A DNA stretch of 64,000 bases from Unio delphinus (taxonomy: Eukaryota > Mollusca > Bivalvia > Unionida > Unionidae). The DNA lies in assembly GCA_029339505.1 (NCBI GenBank), contig JAQISU010000119.1, positions 2,539,001 to 2,603,000 of the forward strand, written 5' to 3'. Below, piece by piece: positions 40,440 through 48,892 of this stretch. Below the pieces are notes generated by a model. That model was not told the origin of the DNA and made no database searches. It saw nothing but the letters and a program-made list of their open reading frames with translations. The stretch's first letter is position 1. Each line of letters begins with the position of its first letter. The position numbers were made by a program, and so were the translations under genes.

Positions 40440-40800
40440 TGCTTTTATATCTCAGTCTAGTTGTATCAGTGTGACAATTTATTGTGATGTCTAGCACTGG
40501 GGTATCATGATGCAGACATGTAGCAATGATTACCCACCCAGTTACATTATCGTGACACCAGGCAGACCAGTCCTAACACACTAACCTCTTAATGCTGAAT
40601 GCAAAGCAAGACAGCTGCTAGTACCATTTTTATTTCTTTGATATGAATCGGCCGGGGATTGAACCAATGACCCACATCTGAAGTAGACACTCTAACCACA
40701 AGGCCACGGAAGCAGCCCACATGAGAGTGAGCGAGTTCCCCTTAGGACGGCCTTTCTGGACCCTCCTAACAGCCCAGAGGGGCTGCTTTTTATGTATATG
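40440..40800 (-). mobile_element. Second tRNA-derived SINE
   Basis: On the minus strand a tRNA-like head runs from about 40718 to 40645 with an A box (TGGCCTTGTGG, 40696-40706) and a B box (GGTTCAATCC, 40656-40665). A tRNA-unrelated body follows to about 40450. It differs from the SINE at 26.8 kb. I could not identify flanking duplications, so the ends are approximate. Similar elements are common in mollusc genomes, from memory. Confidence 0.7.
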
Positions 40801-40978
40801 ATATTATGTATAATAATATATCACATAATACGATGACCTTTTAACCTCTGACAAACCATCCGTATTTGGCAAAAAGAAATATTTCAATTTCAGTTAAACG
40901 TTTATTAAAAATGATTCTTTATTATTCATACAAATGTAGAATTTCAAATTTGGATACATTATACTTCATTTGAAAATA

Positions 40979-40984
40979 TTTATA
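40979..40984. repeat. Left target-site duplication of Polinton-2 (TTTATA)
   Basis: TTTATA here matches TTTATA at 56026-56031. Five bases lie strictly outside the inverted repeat; the sixth may be shared with its first base. Six-base duplications are usual for Polintons. Confidence 0.7.
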
Positions 40985-41267
40985 GCAGCAGAAGGGGCGA
41001 ATCAGACAACATTTTTAGACAAGTTTTCACTGAAATCAGGCTTAAAAACAATGAAATCATTGAAATCGGGCCCAAATGTGTGTGTGAATCTGATATCGTT
41101 TTATGGATTAGGCCCAAAAAAAAATTATGAAAAAATCAATGAAATTAATGAAATCAAAAACTTTTCAACTATTACAACATCGATGTCACTCGCCCCCTCT
41201 GCTGCTATGGGTCAACCGAATATTTGATTCAGTCCGATACGATATCGTGTTCGAGGGTCATATAAAT
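40984..41267 (+). repeat. Left terminal inverted repeat of Polinton-2
   Basis: It is the reverse complement of 55732-56025 with few differences and one ~10 base length difference. It starts AGCAGCAGAAGGGGCGA and near its inner side (about 41190-41210) has an inverted near-copy of the same 17 bases. The innermost ~55 bases correspond to the end of the ATPase gene in the right copy. Confidence 0.92.
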
Positions 41268-41278
41268 CACTACGACGA

Positions 41279-41293
41279 AAATCCTTAGGATTT
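41279..41293. terminator. Hairpin AAATCC-TTA-GGATTT at a gene end
   Basis: This perfect six-base inverted repeat has a three-base loop, and the loop is the stop codon (TAA on the minus strand) of the gene ending at 41285. Equal hairpins occur at 46655 and 52436. A role in RNA 3' ends is conjecture. Confidence 0.4.
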
Positions 41294-42535
41294 CACAAAC
41301 AGACTAATTTGTAAAACCTCCTCTTGTAAATCAATCAGATTATTAGACTGGTCAGTGAGTTTGAAATTAATTCTGGTTAATGAATTATTATGACATCGCA
41401 TATAGACTGGATTAGTTGGATCCTCAATAATTAAATACCCTGGAGGAGCTGTTGGTGCAAATGAATACAAAATATATCCCTGCTGAGCTTGATTTGATCG
41501 TTCTAAATTTATTTGATTGCTTCCTTCGATAACATCAGATACTAAATTGATCGCTATCACCGATGAAATATTCACATTGAACGGAGCAATATGCCTGCCA
41601 CCACCATCTGGGTCATTATTATGTTTGAGGATTTTTATTTCCTGTGATGTTGTTTTTTTCCATGCATCATGAATTATTTTAAAACCAACATCGATGGCAT
41701 CACTGAGAGATTTTTGTAGTTCTAGGATATTATACCCTGGTAGTTTGAATGCTGGAATGTCTTCTTCGCGTATATTATATTTCGTTGCAAATTCTGTTCT
41801 CGTTATAGGATTACTGTCACCTAATACCACTTGAATGATTTGCAAATGAAATGTTTCCATATCATTGATGATTTTGTTGCATGTTTCTACGACGCTGATA
41901 AATTCATCTCGGGTGAGAGAACCGGATTTAAGAGATATTAACAACAATGAAAAATCATTATTCATCGCTGTGAAGTTTTCAGTGATTTTCTCTTGTCGAG
42001 TTGCGTGATATATTGGGTTGTTAAATTTTTTCACTACAGTGAAAACTATCGATTCGTTGTATCTTTTATAGCTTTTTACTGGATTATCAGATTTTATCCT
42101 GTCTGTGATATAATCGGTTTTTTGTGGTTGTGGTAAATCAACGGTTTTTCCCCCGGGTGGTAATTCAGGCCATCCTAGTACGGTTCTAATAGAACTCTGA
42201 TAAATATCTACGACGTATCCTTCTGTGCTTATTTCAATGGCAGATGATAGTGTTGGCTTATGAACTGTTATAGCGATTTTTGACTCTACTCCAGTAATCG
42301 ATTTTATTCTACGCGCGAATTCATTATTGATTTGTTCAATTTGGTATGATCCGGTTGGTATGGAAACAACATTCCAGTCTGGGGTACCGTCTGGTTTATT
42401 CTTATTTGCAAATACCAGGGAATTATTGGGTCGTTGACCACCAAATGATTTTGACCTGATATTAGGCCAGCTATGGTATACTCGTAATTTTGCTAGCGCT
42501 ATCTCCTTCACTGGGACCGGAGAGGGGAAATTCAC
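41285..42535 (-). CDS. Predicted Polinton virion protein, 416 aa (candidate minor capsid or spike)
   Basis: This is an intact frame of 416 codons, the most distal gene of the virion module. It has no membrane segment. The N-terminal part has KLRVYHSWPNI and a QIEQINNEFARRI segment; the C-terminal ~110 residues (from ISSVIAINLVSD) read as beta-rich with an APPGYLIIEDPTNPVYM stretch, suggesting a compact domain. Proteins with this type of C-terminus accompany capsid genes in Polinton-like elements of invertebrates, from memory. It begins inside the 3' end of the next gene upstream (overlap 42471-42535), so the pair is probably expressed together. Its exact role is not known to me; a single jelly-roll penton has not been shown. 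Confidence 0.7.
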   Translation of the reverse strand: MNFPSPVPVKEIALAKLRVYHSWPNIRSKSFGGQRPNNSLVFANKNKPDGTPDWNVVSIPTGSYQIEQINNEFARRIKSITGVESKIAITVHKPTLSSAIEISTEGYVVDIYQSSIRTVLGWPELPPGGKTVDLPQPQKTDYITDRIKSDNPVKSYKRYNESIVFTVVKKFNNPIYHATRQEKITENFTAMNNDFSLLLISLKSGSLTRDEFISVVETCNKIINDMETFHLQIIQVVLGDSNPITRTEFATKYNIREEDIPAFKLPGYNILELQKSLSDAIDVGFKIIHDAWKKTTSQEIKILKHNNDPDGGGRHIAPFNVNISSVIAINLVSDVIEGSNQINLERSNQAQQGYILYSFAPTAPPGYLIIEDPTNPVYMRCHNNSLTRINFKLTDQSNNLIDLQEEVLQISLFVKS

Positions 42536-43103
42536 ACTGAATTATGGATTCGTTGATGTTATTGAGATCATGCTTGTTTGTACTGGGTTTGTGTTCTCCA
42601 CTATTTGTTGAAGTAATTCCATCGGTGTTGTCATTGTTATTATACTCATGTTTTTGTATTTCTAATTTTGACATCGCAGAATCATATATATCTACCATCG
42701 CTGAAAACTCACTCTCTGATATAATTGTATCATCGAGCGATGACGATATCAATGAGGATAATTGCGAGTATGCAGTAGACACAACATGAAATTGAATTAT
42801 GTAGTCTTGTAGTTTCCGTTGGCTGCATGAGGATATTTTTTTTGTGATTATTGAAATAATTCCAGCGATTGTTGCAGCCGCAGAAATGCAAATTGGAACA
42901 GCTATCGGAGCCATCATTGTCACCGAAGACAGTATAATACCGGCTCCGGTGATTACACCACTCACAGCGTACACAGTAACATCAATTGCGGTAATTCTCC
43001 TGCGATATTTTTTAATTTTCATTGCATACTCCTCAGACAAGGTTTTGAGTCTAGTTTGATACTCTCTGACCTGATCATAGCGATATTGCGATGATGAAAT
43101 CAT
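42471..43103 (-). CDS. Predicted membrane protein, 210 aa, two transmembrane segments
   Basis: Residues about 41-60 and 65-87 are hydrophobic (VTVYAVSGVITGAGIILSS and APIAVPICISAAATIAGIIS) and separated by a short turn, giving a hairpin membrane anchor. A basic N-terminal helix (MKIKKYRRRI) precedes it and a helical domain with IISESEFSAMVDIYDSAMSKL-like residues follows; the tail is Asn/Ser/Thr-rich. This architecture recurs beside virion genes in Polinton-like elements, from memory. It could act at the internal membrane or in membrane penetration, which is inference. A TTTTCAATT motif lies 23 bases upstream of the ATG. Confidence 0.7.
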   Translation of the reverse strand: MISSSQYRYDQVREYQTRLKTLSEEYAMKIKKYRRRITAIDVTVYAVSGVITGAGIILSSVTMMAPIAVPICISAAATIAGIISIITKKISSCSQRKLQDYIIQFHVVSTAYSQLSSLISSSLDDTIISESEFSAMVDIYDSAMSKLEIQKHEYNNNDNTDGITSTNSGEHKPSTNKHDLNNINESIIQCEFPLSGPSEGDSASKITSIP

Positions 43104-43125
43104 TTTTATTTTAAATACGCTATCG

Positions 43126-43134
43126 TTTTCAATT
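43126..43134 (-). promoter_or_regulatory. AATTGAAAA motif upstream of the membrane-protein gene
   Basis: The motif lies 23 bases before the ATG at 43103. The same 9-mer precedes three other virion genes of the element. Confidence 0.45.
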
Positions 43135-43152
43135 ACGATTTACTTAAATCTG

Positions 43153-44163
43153 CTACGAATTCCACATACCACGTTGTTGAGACCCTAACCAATTTGTATC
43201 AGTAGATGTGATTGTAAACTTTTCAGTTGTATTCTTGTCGATGATCGTTGAAATCGTATTATTGACCCCGGATGAACTGGACGATGAAATATTAAATTGA
43301 GAAAATGGTGTTACTAGTGTTAATCGATAAATACCCTTAACTGTTGCAGTGATATCTAATTTGTTGTTTGTAGGTGTCCACTCACATGATCCGTGTTTGA
43401 TTGTGTATACTACGTTGTTGGTTTTCTCATGAGGAATTTTTGTTTTTTCAATGACTGTTATCATCCTCGTTGCATCCCCTTTGATGCCTTCGATGAAGGT
43501 TTTCGTCTCATCGATGGATTTTTTAATATCAGGGAGTTTTAGTTCAATTTTATCGAATGTAGTTCCAATAAATTTATCAATGATATTTCTACGAAATGCG
43601 GTAAACTGTTTTATGTGTTCTTCGGTTTTAGATTGAAGTGTTGCTAGTTCTAACGCAGAATCGTTGAGAGTTTTAAATCGATCTGTAATCGTCGAAAAAA
43701 GTACGCCTGGTTTGAGTTTACCCTGATCGGAAAATAACGCGATAGTATCCTCGATTGCGTTTTGTTGTTTAACCAAAATATCATCCAGATAAATATTACT
43801 GGTTTTCAATTTACCCTGATCGGAAAATAACGCAACGGTGTTCTTGATTGCATTTTGTTGTTTAACTAAAATATCATCCAATGACACATCACTGGATTTC
43901 AATTTACCCTGATCGGAAAATAACGCAACGGTGTTCTCGATTGCGTTTCGTTGTTTAACTAAAATATCATCCAATGACACATCACTGGATTTCAATTTAC
44001 CCTGTTTGTCTTGAAATACAACTATTTCGTTCGGGTCAACACTTGTTAAATTTAACGTCTCAGCGATTTCATCTTTAATTTTTTTTGTTATATCCTTGAT
44101 AGAATCAGAGGGTGCAGTGTCATCGGGTTTGGGTTTCAAAGATCTCCCCCAAATATCAATCAT
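43153..44163 (-). CDS. Fibre-like protein with 31-residue tandem repeats, 336 aa
   Basis: The protein starts MIDIWGRSL, then has 31-residue repeats beginning QGKLK at residues 54, 85 and 116 with a fourth start at 147; each carries SLDDILVKQ and NAIENTVALFSD. A predicted coiled coil covers about 160-245, and a Ser/Thr-rich beta-type C-terminus ends GMWNS. A short N-terminal anchor, a repeated shaft and a C-terminal head are the layout of viral attachment fibres, so I infer a trimeric fibre. It begins one base after the protease stop codon (44165), indicating co-transcription. The DNA repeats are 93 bases and nearly identical, so repeat number probably varies between copies. Confidence 0.65.
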   Translation of the reverse strand: MIDIWGRSLKPKPDDTAPSDSIKDITKKIKDEIAETLNLTSVDPNEIVVFQDKQGKLKSSDVSLDDILVKQRNAIENTVALFSDQGKLKSSDVSLDDILVKQQNAIKNTVALFSDQGKLKTSNIYLDDILVKQQNAIEDTIALFSDQGKLKPGVLFSTITDRFKTLNDSALELATLQSKTEEHIKQFTAFRRNIIDKFIGTTFDKIELKLPDIKKSIDETKTFIEGIKGDATRMITVIEKTKIPHEKTNNVVYTIKHGSCEWTPTNNKLDITATVKGIYRLTLVTPFSQFNISSSSSSGVNNTISTIIDKNTTEKFTITSTDTNWLGSQQRGMWNS

Positions 44164-44164
44164 G

Positions 44165-44587
44165 TTATTGTAAAACTCTTTCTCTCTCTAAAAAGCGATT
44201 GCTGGTGTAGTCATTTACGACAATGTGTGGTGATTTTCTAGATGCTGAAATAGCGTCAAGGACATTTAATACTTCACTGCCGCATATTGGTGGGTCATTG
44301 ATTTGTTGTGTTGGTAGCGTAGAATACCAAGTCTTCATTGGAAATTGTTTTATGTAACGCATAAACTCTTTTGGTGGGGCTAATCCATATGAATCAAAAT
44401 AGACAATCCCACGTGGATCAATAGCGTATGCAACCCAGTGAGTTCCAGGTCCGGTGCTGTTATCGAGATTAATAATACCTGTTTCAGTTTTGTTTGGTTG
44501 ATGTCGTAATTGATCTTTCATAAAAACACCTCTGAAATTTTTAATCACTAGTTTTTTAGCTGCATCCATTAAATCAAAATTGGACAT
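44165..44587 (-). CDS. Adenain-type cysteine protease (virion maturation)
   Basis: This protease would cut structural precursors during particle maturation. Within 140 residues it has the ordered active-site pieces of the adenovirus-protease clan: His in GTHWVAY, an acidic residue in VYFDSYG, Gln in LPTQQ, and the nucleophile Cys in PPICGSEVL. I place the start at the ATG at 44587 (MSNFDLMDAAKK). The longer open frame from 44716 only adds sequence that overlaps, in another frame, the repeats of the upstream PX-like gene. All catalytic residues are present, so this gene looks intact. Confidence 0.9.
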   Translation of the reverse strand: MSNFDLMDAAKKLVIKNFRGVFMKDQLRHQPNKTETGIINLDNSTGPGTHWVAYAIDPRGIVYFDSYGLAPPKEFMRYIKQFPMKTWYSTLPTQQINDPPICGSEVLNVLDAISASRKSPHIVVNDYTSNRFLERERVLQ

Positions 44588-44610
44588 AGGAACGATCAGA
44601 GATTTCTGAA

Positions 44611-45135
44611 TTAATAAACCGTTCCTGGTAGTCTCAGGCCTGATCCGTGAACGGATCTCCCGCTGTACCATGAATACGGGGTTCCTGGTAGTCTTAGACC
44701 CTTTCCGCTGTACCATGAATACGGGGTTCCTGGTAGTCTTAGACCCTTTCCCTTTTTTTTATAACCATGTCCAGTTGCCTTCTTAAGTGCCATTCCTGCT
44801 GCAGTACCAACGGCTCCTAACGCCGCTGCTTTAGCCACTGCTGGGGCTGCTGCTGCAATCAATGCTGGTAACGCAGCAAACAACGGGAATATACCACCTG
44901 TTTTTATCATATTTTTGATAGCAGCCGCAGAAAGAGTAATCTGGACACCTTTTTTGGCTGCAAGTGCATCATTGAAATGTTTTATTTGACGAGTTGTCAG
45001 CGATAATTTATTTGCACCACCAGTCATTTGATTAGGTTTCATCGTGATTGTGATTCTACATTTTTTAGCCGATTCTGATTGCAATTTTTTTATTTGACCA
45101 GGAGTTAACGCAACACTAATAACACTATATGACAT
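44611..45135 (-). CDS. PX-like minor virion protein with glycine-rich C-terminal repeats, 174 aa
   Basis: The N-terminal ~85 residues contain two similar blocks (LTPGQIKKLQSESAKK and LTTRQIKHFNDALAAKKG) that suggest an internal duplication. An alanine-rich hydrophobic helix follows (FAALPALIAAAAPAVAKAAA), then a lysine-rich stretch and tandem GLRLPGTPYSWYS repeats. This order is typical of a small protein encoded next to the capsid gene in Polintons and adintoviruses, compared there to adenovirus pVI/pX. A membrane-active or DNA-binding role within the particle is inferred. A TTTTCAATT motif lies 41 bases upstream. Confidence 0.72.
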   Translation of the reverse strand: MSYSVISVALTPGQIKKLQSESAKKCRITITMKPNQMTGGANKLSLTTRQIKHFNDALAAKKGVQITLSAAAIKNMIKTGGIFPLFAALPALIAAAAPAVAKAAALGAVGTAAGMALKKATGHGYKKKGKGLRLPGTPYSWYSGKGLRLPGTPYSWYSGRSVHGSGLRLPGTVY

Positions 45136-45175
45136 TATACATAATAGATTGATTCTAATGGAAAAATCCTTCAGA

Positions 45176-45184
45176 TTTTCAATT
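45176..45184 (-). promoter_or_regulatory. AATTGAAAA motif upstream of the PX-like gene
   Basis: The motif is 41 bases before the ATG at 45135 and overlaps the stop codon of the capsid gene. An imperfect hairpin (AAATCC…AGATTT, 45164-45178) lies between. Confidence 0.4.
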
Positions 45185-46592
45185 ACATGTTTTCTACTGG
45201 GGCATCTACCACTCTCATTCTTCCTCCAACACCTTCAAGTAGCATTGATTTATCGCTGAGAATGACAGCAACCGCTCTATAATTAGTACCAACACCAGGG
45301 TTTACGCGGGCTCTAAAATGTATATCAACAACAGATTGTCTCATCAAATCGAGATGTTCCAGTGAGAAGTAATAGATCGGATACAGATTTTTAAACTCAT
45401 ATTGCGATATTTGTAGACCAGTATCCACATTTTGATCACGTGCCATAAATGACAACAACCTATGATAAACTCGTGCAATATGATTTTCTGTGTAATCAAG
45501 TTGTGTATCCTCGGATGGTTCCTGCTGGCCGATTATTCTCAGTGAGACCTCTCTAACACCTAACTGATCAAATATCATATGGCTGCGGAGTTGATTGACA
45601 GTTCGTGCGTTATCCTGTAACGCAATAAATATATGACGTGGCGCAGCAACACCTTGTTTTGATGCTAGATTCCACGTGAATAACCCGTTGATATTTCATT
45701 GCTTCACATCTGTACTCACTGATAACCAGCTCAACAACGACTTTCCTCCTTGGTCCATAAATGATAGTAATCGTTCTTCTGCGGTGATTGCTGGAGTCAA
45801 CACTGGCATCCACAATGATATTTTTGTTAAATTGACTTTACCGGCATCAGCATTGGAATTTGCAGCATCTGCTGGAATCCTCCAAATTGCATCATTATCA
45901 TCACCCTTTCGTAAAAGTGATACTGTATGCTTAGCTCCATAAATAACTTTTCGGACGTTTCTACAGAATCCAAATATGTGATGCAGTGGAATCGCGCATG
46001 AAAATGATTTACGCTCTCCTTGCAACATTGCGTTTCGTGTTAAAGCTCCTAGATTGAAATTATCATCTTTGTTTATAATCATATTCTCGACATCAGCATC
46101 ACTATTATCACGTTTTTTTGGTCGTCTTATAATAAATTGATTTCCACCAGCGGTATTTGTAACATCTTTTGCAAACATCATAGAGGGTCCTGCTGATCTT
46201 GTATAATCATCAGAATATCTCGCTAACCCTATGATTGTTGTAGCCACATCAACATCACGATCTATGGACTCAATTTCTTTTCCATCAATGAGATATCTAG
46301 CACTCTCAAATAGCGCCATGATACCATTATTGACAAACCCAACTTGAGTACCAGCTGGATACGGTGCTGGCACAGCAGTAGTATCAGCAGCTGTTACAAT
46401 TTCTCCTTCTACTTCAATAAATGCTTCACAGGGTAAAAAGTATTTACTGGTATCATGGACTTGAAGATCAATTCTTGCTCGACTATTTGAGTCTATGGCA
46501 TGATAGGCGTAATATTGATAATCGCGTACAGAATCATCCTTGCCAACTGGGGCGTCTATATCAAATGCTGGATCACGTGACTGTTTGAACAT
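45183..46592 (-). pseudogene. Major capsid protein (double jelly-roll), broken in the middle
   Basis: This is the main shell protein. The minus-strand frame from 46592 reads 298 codons to a TGA at 45696-45698, then the same frame is open again to the stop at 45183, about 470 codons in total, a normal length for Polinton capsid proteins. The start MFKQSRDPAFDIDAP and the ARYLIDGKEIESIDR, AIPLHHIFGFCRN and WMPVLTPAITAEERLL segments fit the family. Between about 45690 and 45760 the neighbouring frame gives the expected capsid sequence, so two compensating indels about 60 bases apart, rather than a simple nonsense change, cause the stop. Confidence 0.9.
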
Positions 46593-46654
46593 TTTATTCT
46601 ATTTATCAGAGTCTAAATCGTAAACGATTTTCATCGTGAAAAACGCTAGCGTGA

Positions 46655-46669
46655 AAATCCGTAGGATTT
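46655..46669. terminator. Hairpin AAATCC-GTA-GGATTT between two virion genes
   Basis: This perfect inverted repeat overlaps the TGA stop of the upstream core-like gene (46669-46671) and precedes the capsid gene start by about 60 bases. Confidence 0.4.
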
Positions 46670-47100
46670 CATCGACGTAGTTTTTTAAAGCCACTTCCCG
46701 CTATCATATTTGCAATATTGCTTTGGTCTCCTTGATTTACCATCGACGCTAGTTTTTCATCTACTGCGTTATTTATTATTTTACTAACACTTGCAGGCAT
46801 TTCTGCTGTAGACGGTAACGGTTTCTTTTTTCGCCTCACTAATGATGTTATTTTATCCTTCGCAGTAGAAAACGCTTTCCCGGCAAGATCTCCAACAGCA
46901 CTAATACCCTTATCACGAATAACATCAATGGCTTTCATTGATAATTGTTTAGCTAACGGCATCACTTTTGGGGCCACTCTTGAAAAGAATCCTAAAATGG
47001 TATTGCCTAAACCATCTCCATAGTATGCTTTATAAACTGGAAACCGTGAATTAACTACATAGACGAGGGTTGGTTTATCATGATTGTAATGGACGATCAT
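46669..47100 (-). CDS. Small basic core-like or minor capsid protein, 143 aa
   Basis: The protein has a GDGLGNTILGFFSRVAPKV segment (residues 29-47), an amphipathic helix region and a basic patch (VRRKKKPLP) near residue 90. Small proteins with a Gly-rich start and amphipathic helix sit just upstream of the capsid gene in many Polintons and are thought to be internal virion proteins. The frame is intact. The TTTTCAATT motif lies 20 bases upstream and an A/T-rich TATTATAAAAAC run lies between. The function is inferred from position and composition. Confidence 0.65.
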   Translation of the reverse strand: MIVHYNHDKPTLVYVVNSRFPVYKAYYGDGLGNTILGFFSRVAPKVMPLAKQLSMKAIDVIRDKGISAVGDLAGKAFSTAKDKITSLVRRKKKPLPSTAEMPASVSKIINNAVDEKLASMVNQGDQSNIANMIAGSGFKKLRR

Positions 47101-47119
47101 TATTATAAAAACAATAGTG

Positions 47120-47128
47120 TTTTCAATT
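47120..47128 (-). promoter_or_regulatory. AATTGAAAA motif upstream of the core-like gene
   Basis: The motif is 20 bases before the ATG at 47100. Confidence 0.45.
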
Positions 47129-47133
47129 GTTAT

Positions 47134-48162
47134 TTAATCACTATGATACCCATTTGCTAACTCGTCAATGAAATCTCGATATGTTTTGATATCCATGATA
47201 CCGCCGGCAAATAACCGTCTACAGATATCAGCTGCTTCATTAATTATTTCTGGAGAGTTGTTTCCAGCTCGGAACCCTCCTACAAGAACTTCTAATCGTG
47301 ATATATCATTGATAACACTACCAGGACATGTCGTGGTAGAGTCAAAGACATCCTTTAGATTTTTAATCGAATATCCTTTTCCGCTTGTTTCCTCAGTTGT
47401 ACCAGTTGCGCCCTCACTATCATCAAGTAATTGCCTTTGTCGGCCTCGACTTTGTTGTTTTTGTATACCATAACTATCAACTCCTACTTTAAAAGATCTA
47501 TACTCAATTGTATCCTTTTTCAAATTACCAGTAATCTCCCTGTTTATTTTATATAACCAATCTACCCAGTCGTCTCGTTTAATTCTACTGTTTTTGTACT
47601 CGTTTTTTAAAAACTCTTCCCTTGAATAATATTTTTGGATAGCAAAAACGCCAAAATCTGCATAATCGTTGGGTTTTATTAATTGATGTTGTTTGATTTC
47701 TGTTATAGCTCCTTTGGTGAATTTGTCTATAAAGGGAACACCTCTTGGGGTGACGACATCAGCAGGTGTGGAAACTCTTTGAGTTTCAGGCGTAGAATCA
47801 TCAATATCAGCTAATCGTTCATACTCGCGCTGAGTTTTTATATCACTGGATAACTGTTGTATCCCTGCGCGTGTTTGTCCGGTCTCTGCTGCTATCTTTT
47901 CAAGCGTATCAAGCAGCGGCGCCTTCTTTACTCGTTCTCGTTCAGGAATATCTCCGTATATCGCTGCTTCAGTTAATTTTTTCACATCTTTGGTCGCACT
48001 TGTTATCGGAGTAAACAGTTGTTCACTTGACACAGAAAAGTCAGTCTGAGCTTGTTGTCGTTGTTGCAGTTTATTCCGTACAGAGTCACGAATTGGTACA
48101 AATCTCCTGATTGCATCCAGTCGTTCACGAGCCAATCGGGTTGTTAATGCTTCATTGACCAT
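47134..48162 (-). CDS. Conserved Polinton protein of unknown role, 342 aa
   Basis: This is an intact frame. The N-terminal half is charged and helical (LARERLDAIRRF, KIAAETGQTRAGIQQL), suggesting coiled coil. Residues about 165-230 have KYYSREEFLKNEYKNSR. The C-terminal ~60 residues (LEVLVGGFRAGNNSPEIINE through IKTYRDFIDEL) form a helical domain that I recall from capsid-linked proteins of unknown function in Polinton-like elements. It is the first gene of the virion run before the capsid gene, so a scaffold or structural role is plausible but unproven. Confidence 0.65.
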   Translation of the reverse strand: MVNEALTTRLARERLDAIRRFVPIRDSVRNKLQQRQQAQTDFSVSSEQLFTPITSATKDVKKLTEAAIYGDIPERERVKKAPLLDTLEKIAAETGQTRAGIQQLSSDIKTQREYERLADIDDSTPETQRVSTPADVVTPRGVPFIDKFTKGAITEIKQHQLIKPNDYADFGVFAIQKYYSREEFLKNEYKNSRIKRDDWVDWLYKINREITGNLKKDTIEYRSFKVGVDSYGIQKQQSRGRQRQLLDDSEGATGTTEETSGKGYSIKNLKDVFDSTTTCPGSVINDISRLEVLVGGFRAGNNSPEIINEAADICRRLFAGGIMDIKTYRDFIDELANGYHSD

Positions 48163-48479
48163 TATTTGAAATCAGAAACCATTTTTCAATTGTAAAACAC
48201 TTTTCCCACTTTTGTTACATGTCGGATGATTTTTAACACAGTCATGGAATTGTTATTTCATCGTGAGACACCTTCTATCAGTGATGGCGAAAGTGTCATA
48301 ATTGTATATAAAATAATTAATACTGACAGTTTCGCCATTCTTTATTTGATCAATCTGACACATCGTCCATCGATTTTTTATTCACTGTTTTCACTGATTT
48401 CAATCAAAAAGTGCTAAAAAAATGAGAGTCGATCACAATCAAAAAATGATAAATGATCGGGTAATCAATGGTCGGGTAA
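48163..48479. promoter_or_regulatory. Intergenic spacer with AATTGAAAA motif (48183-48191)
   Basis: The motif is 21 bases before the ATG at 48162. The rest is AT-rich with a TGTATATAAAAT stretch (48305-48315) and a short repeat, GATCGGGTAATCAA then GGTCGGGTAATCAA (48454-48482). A 63-codon plus-strand frame here matches nothing and is not called. Confidence 0.4.
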
Positions 48480-48869
48480 TCAAAAGTGAATTAATGCTCG
48501 TAGGTTTCTAATTTTAGAGTTGACTTCTTTTTTCAATTCGTATTCGTTATCTAATTCTTTTCGTATCCCCTCTACGATAGTATACAACGGAACGAACACA
48601 CTGATGTCACTGGAAAATGAAAGAGAGTCTTTAATAGAATTCTGAATTCTTTTGATGAGTGCATATTTCTTGGGTAGCATATATTTATTGTTGTTTACTC
48701 CGTATTCAATATCCTGAAAATCAGACACAATTTGATCAGGATTTAATCCATCTGATAGTTTGATATCCTGATTTTTCAATTTTGCTATTTCAACTATGAT
48801 GCTATTCATGTTTTCAGAATTCATTATTCTATAAGAATGACATATCTCTAATTGGAAATTATGACGCAT
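48480..48869 (-). CDS. Hypothetical protein, up to 129 aa
   Basis: I do not recognise this protein. It is helical with alternating charged and hydrophobic residues and no membrane segment or cysteine motif. The ATG at 48824 (MNSENMNSIIVEIAKLK) is an alternative start 15 codons in and begins the clearly helical part. It lies between the HNH gene and the virion genes on the same strand, so it is probably expressed with them. Confidence 0.45.
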   Translation of the reverse strand: MRHNFQLEICHSYRIMNSENMNSIIVEIAKLKNQDIKLSDGLNPDQIVSDFQDIEYGVNNNKYMLPKKYALIKRIQNSIKDSLSFSSDISVFVPLYTIVEGIRKELDNEYELKKEVNSKIRNLRALIHF

Positions 48870-48892
48870 TAGACATAACTAAATTGAACTTT

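Noticed and set aside
42544..43059. Plus-strand frames of 81 and 71 codons
   Set aside because: They lie antisense to the membrane-protein gene and have no upstream or family support.
48226..48417. 63-codon plus-strand frame between two minus-strand virion genes
   Set aside because: It has low-complexity AT-rich composition, no family resemblance and opposite orientation to its neighbours.
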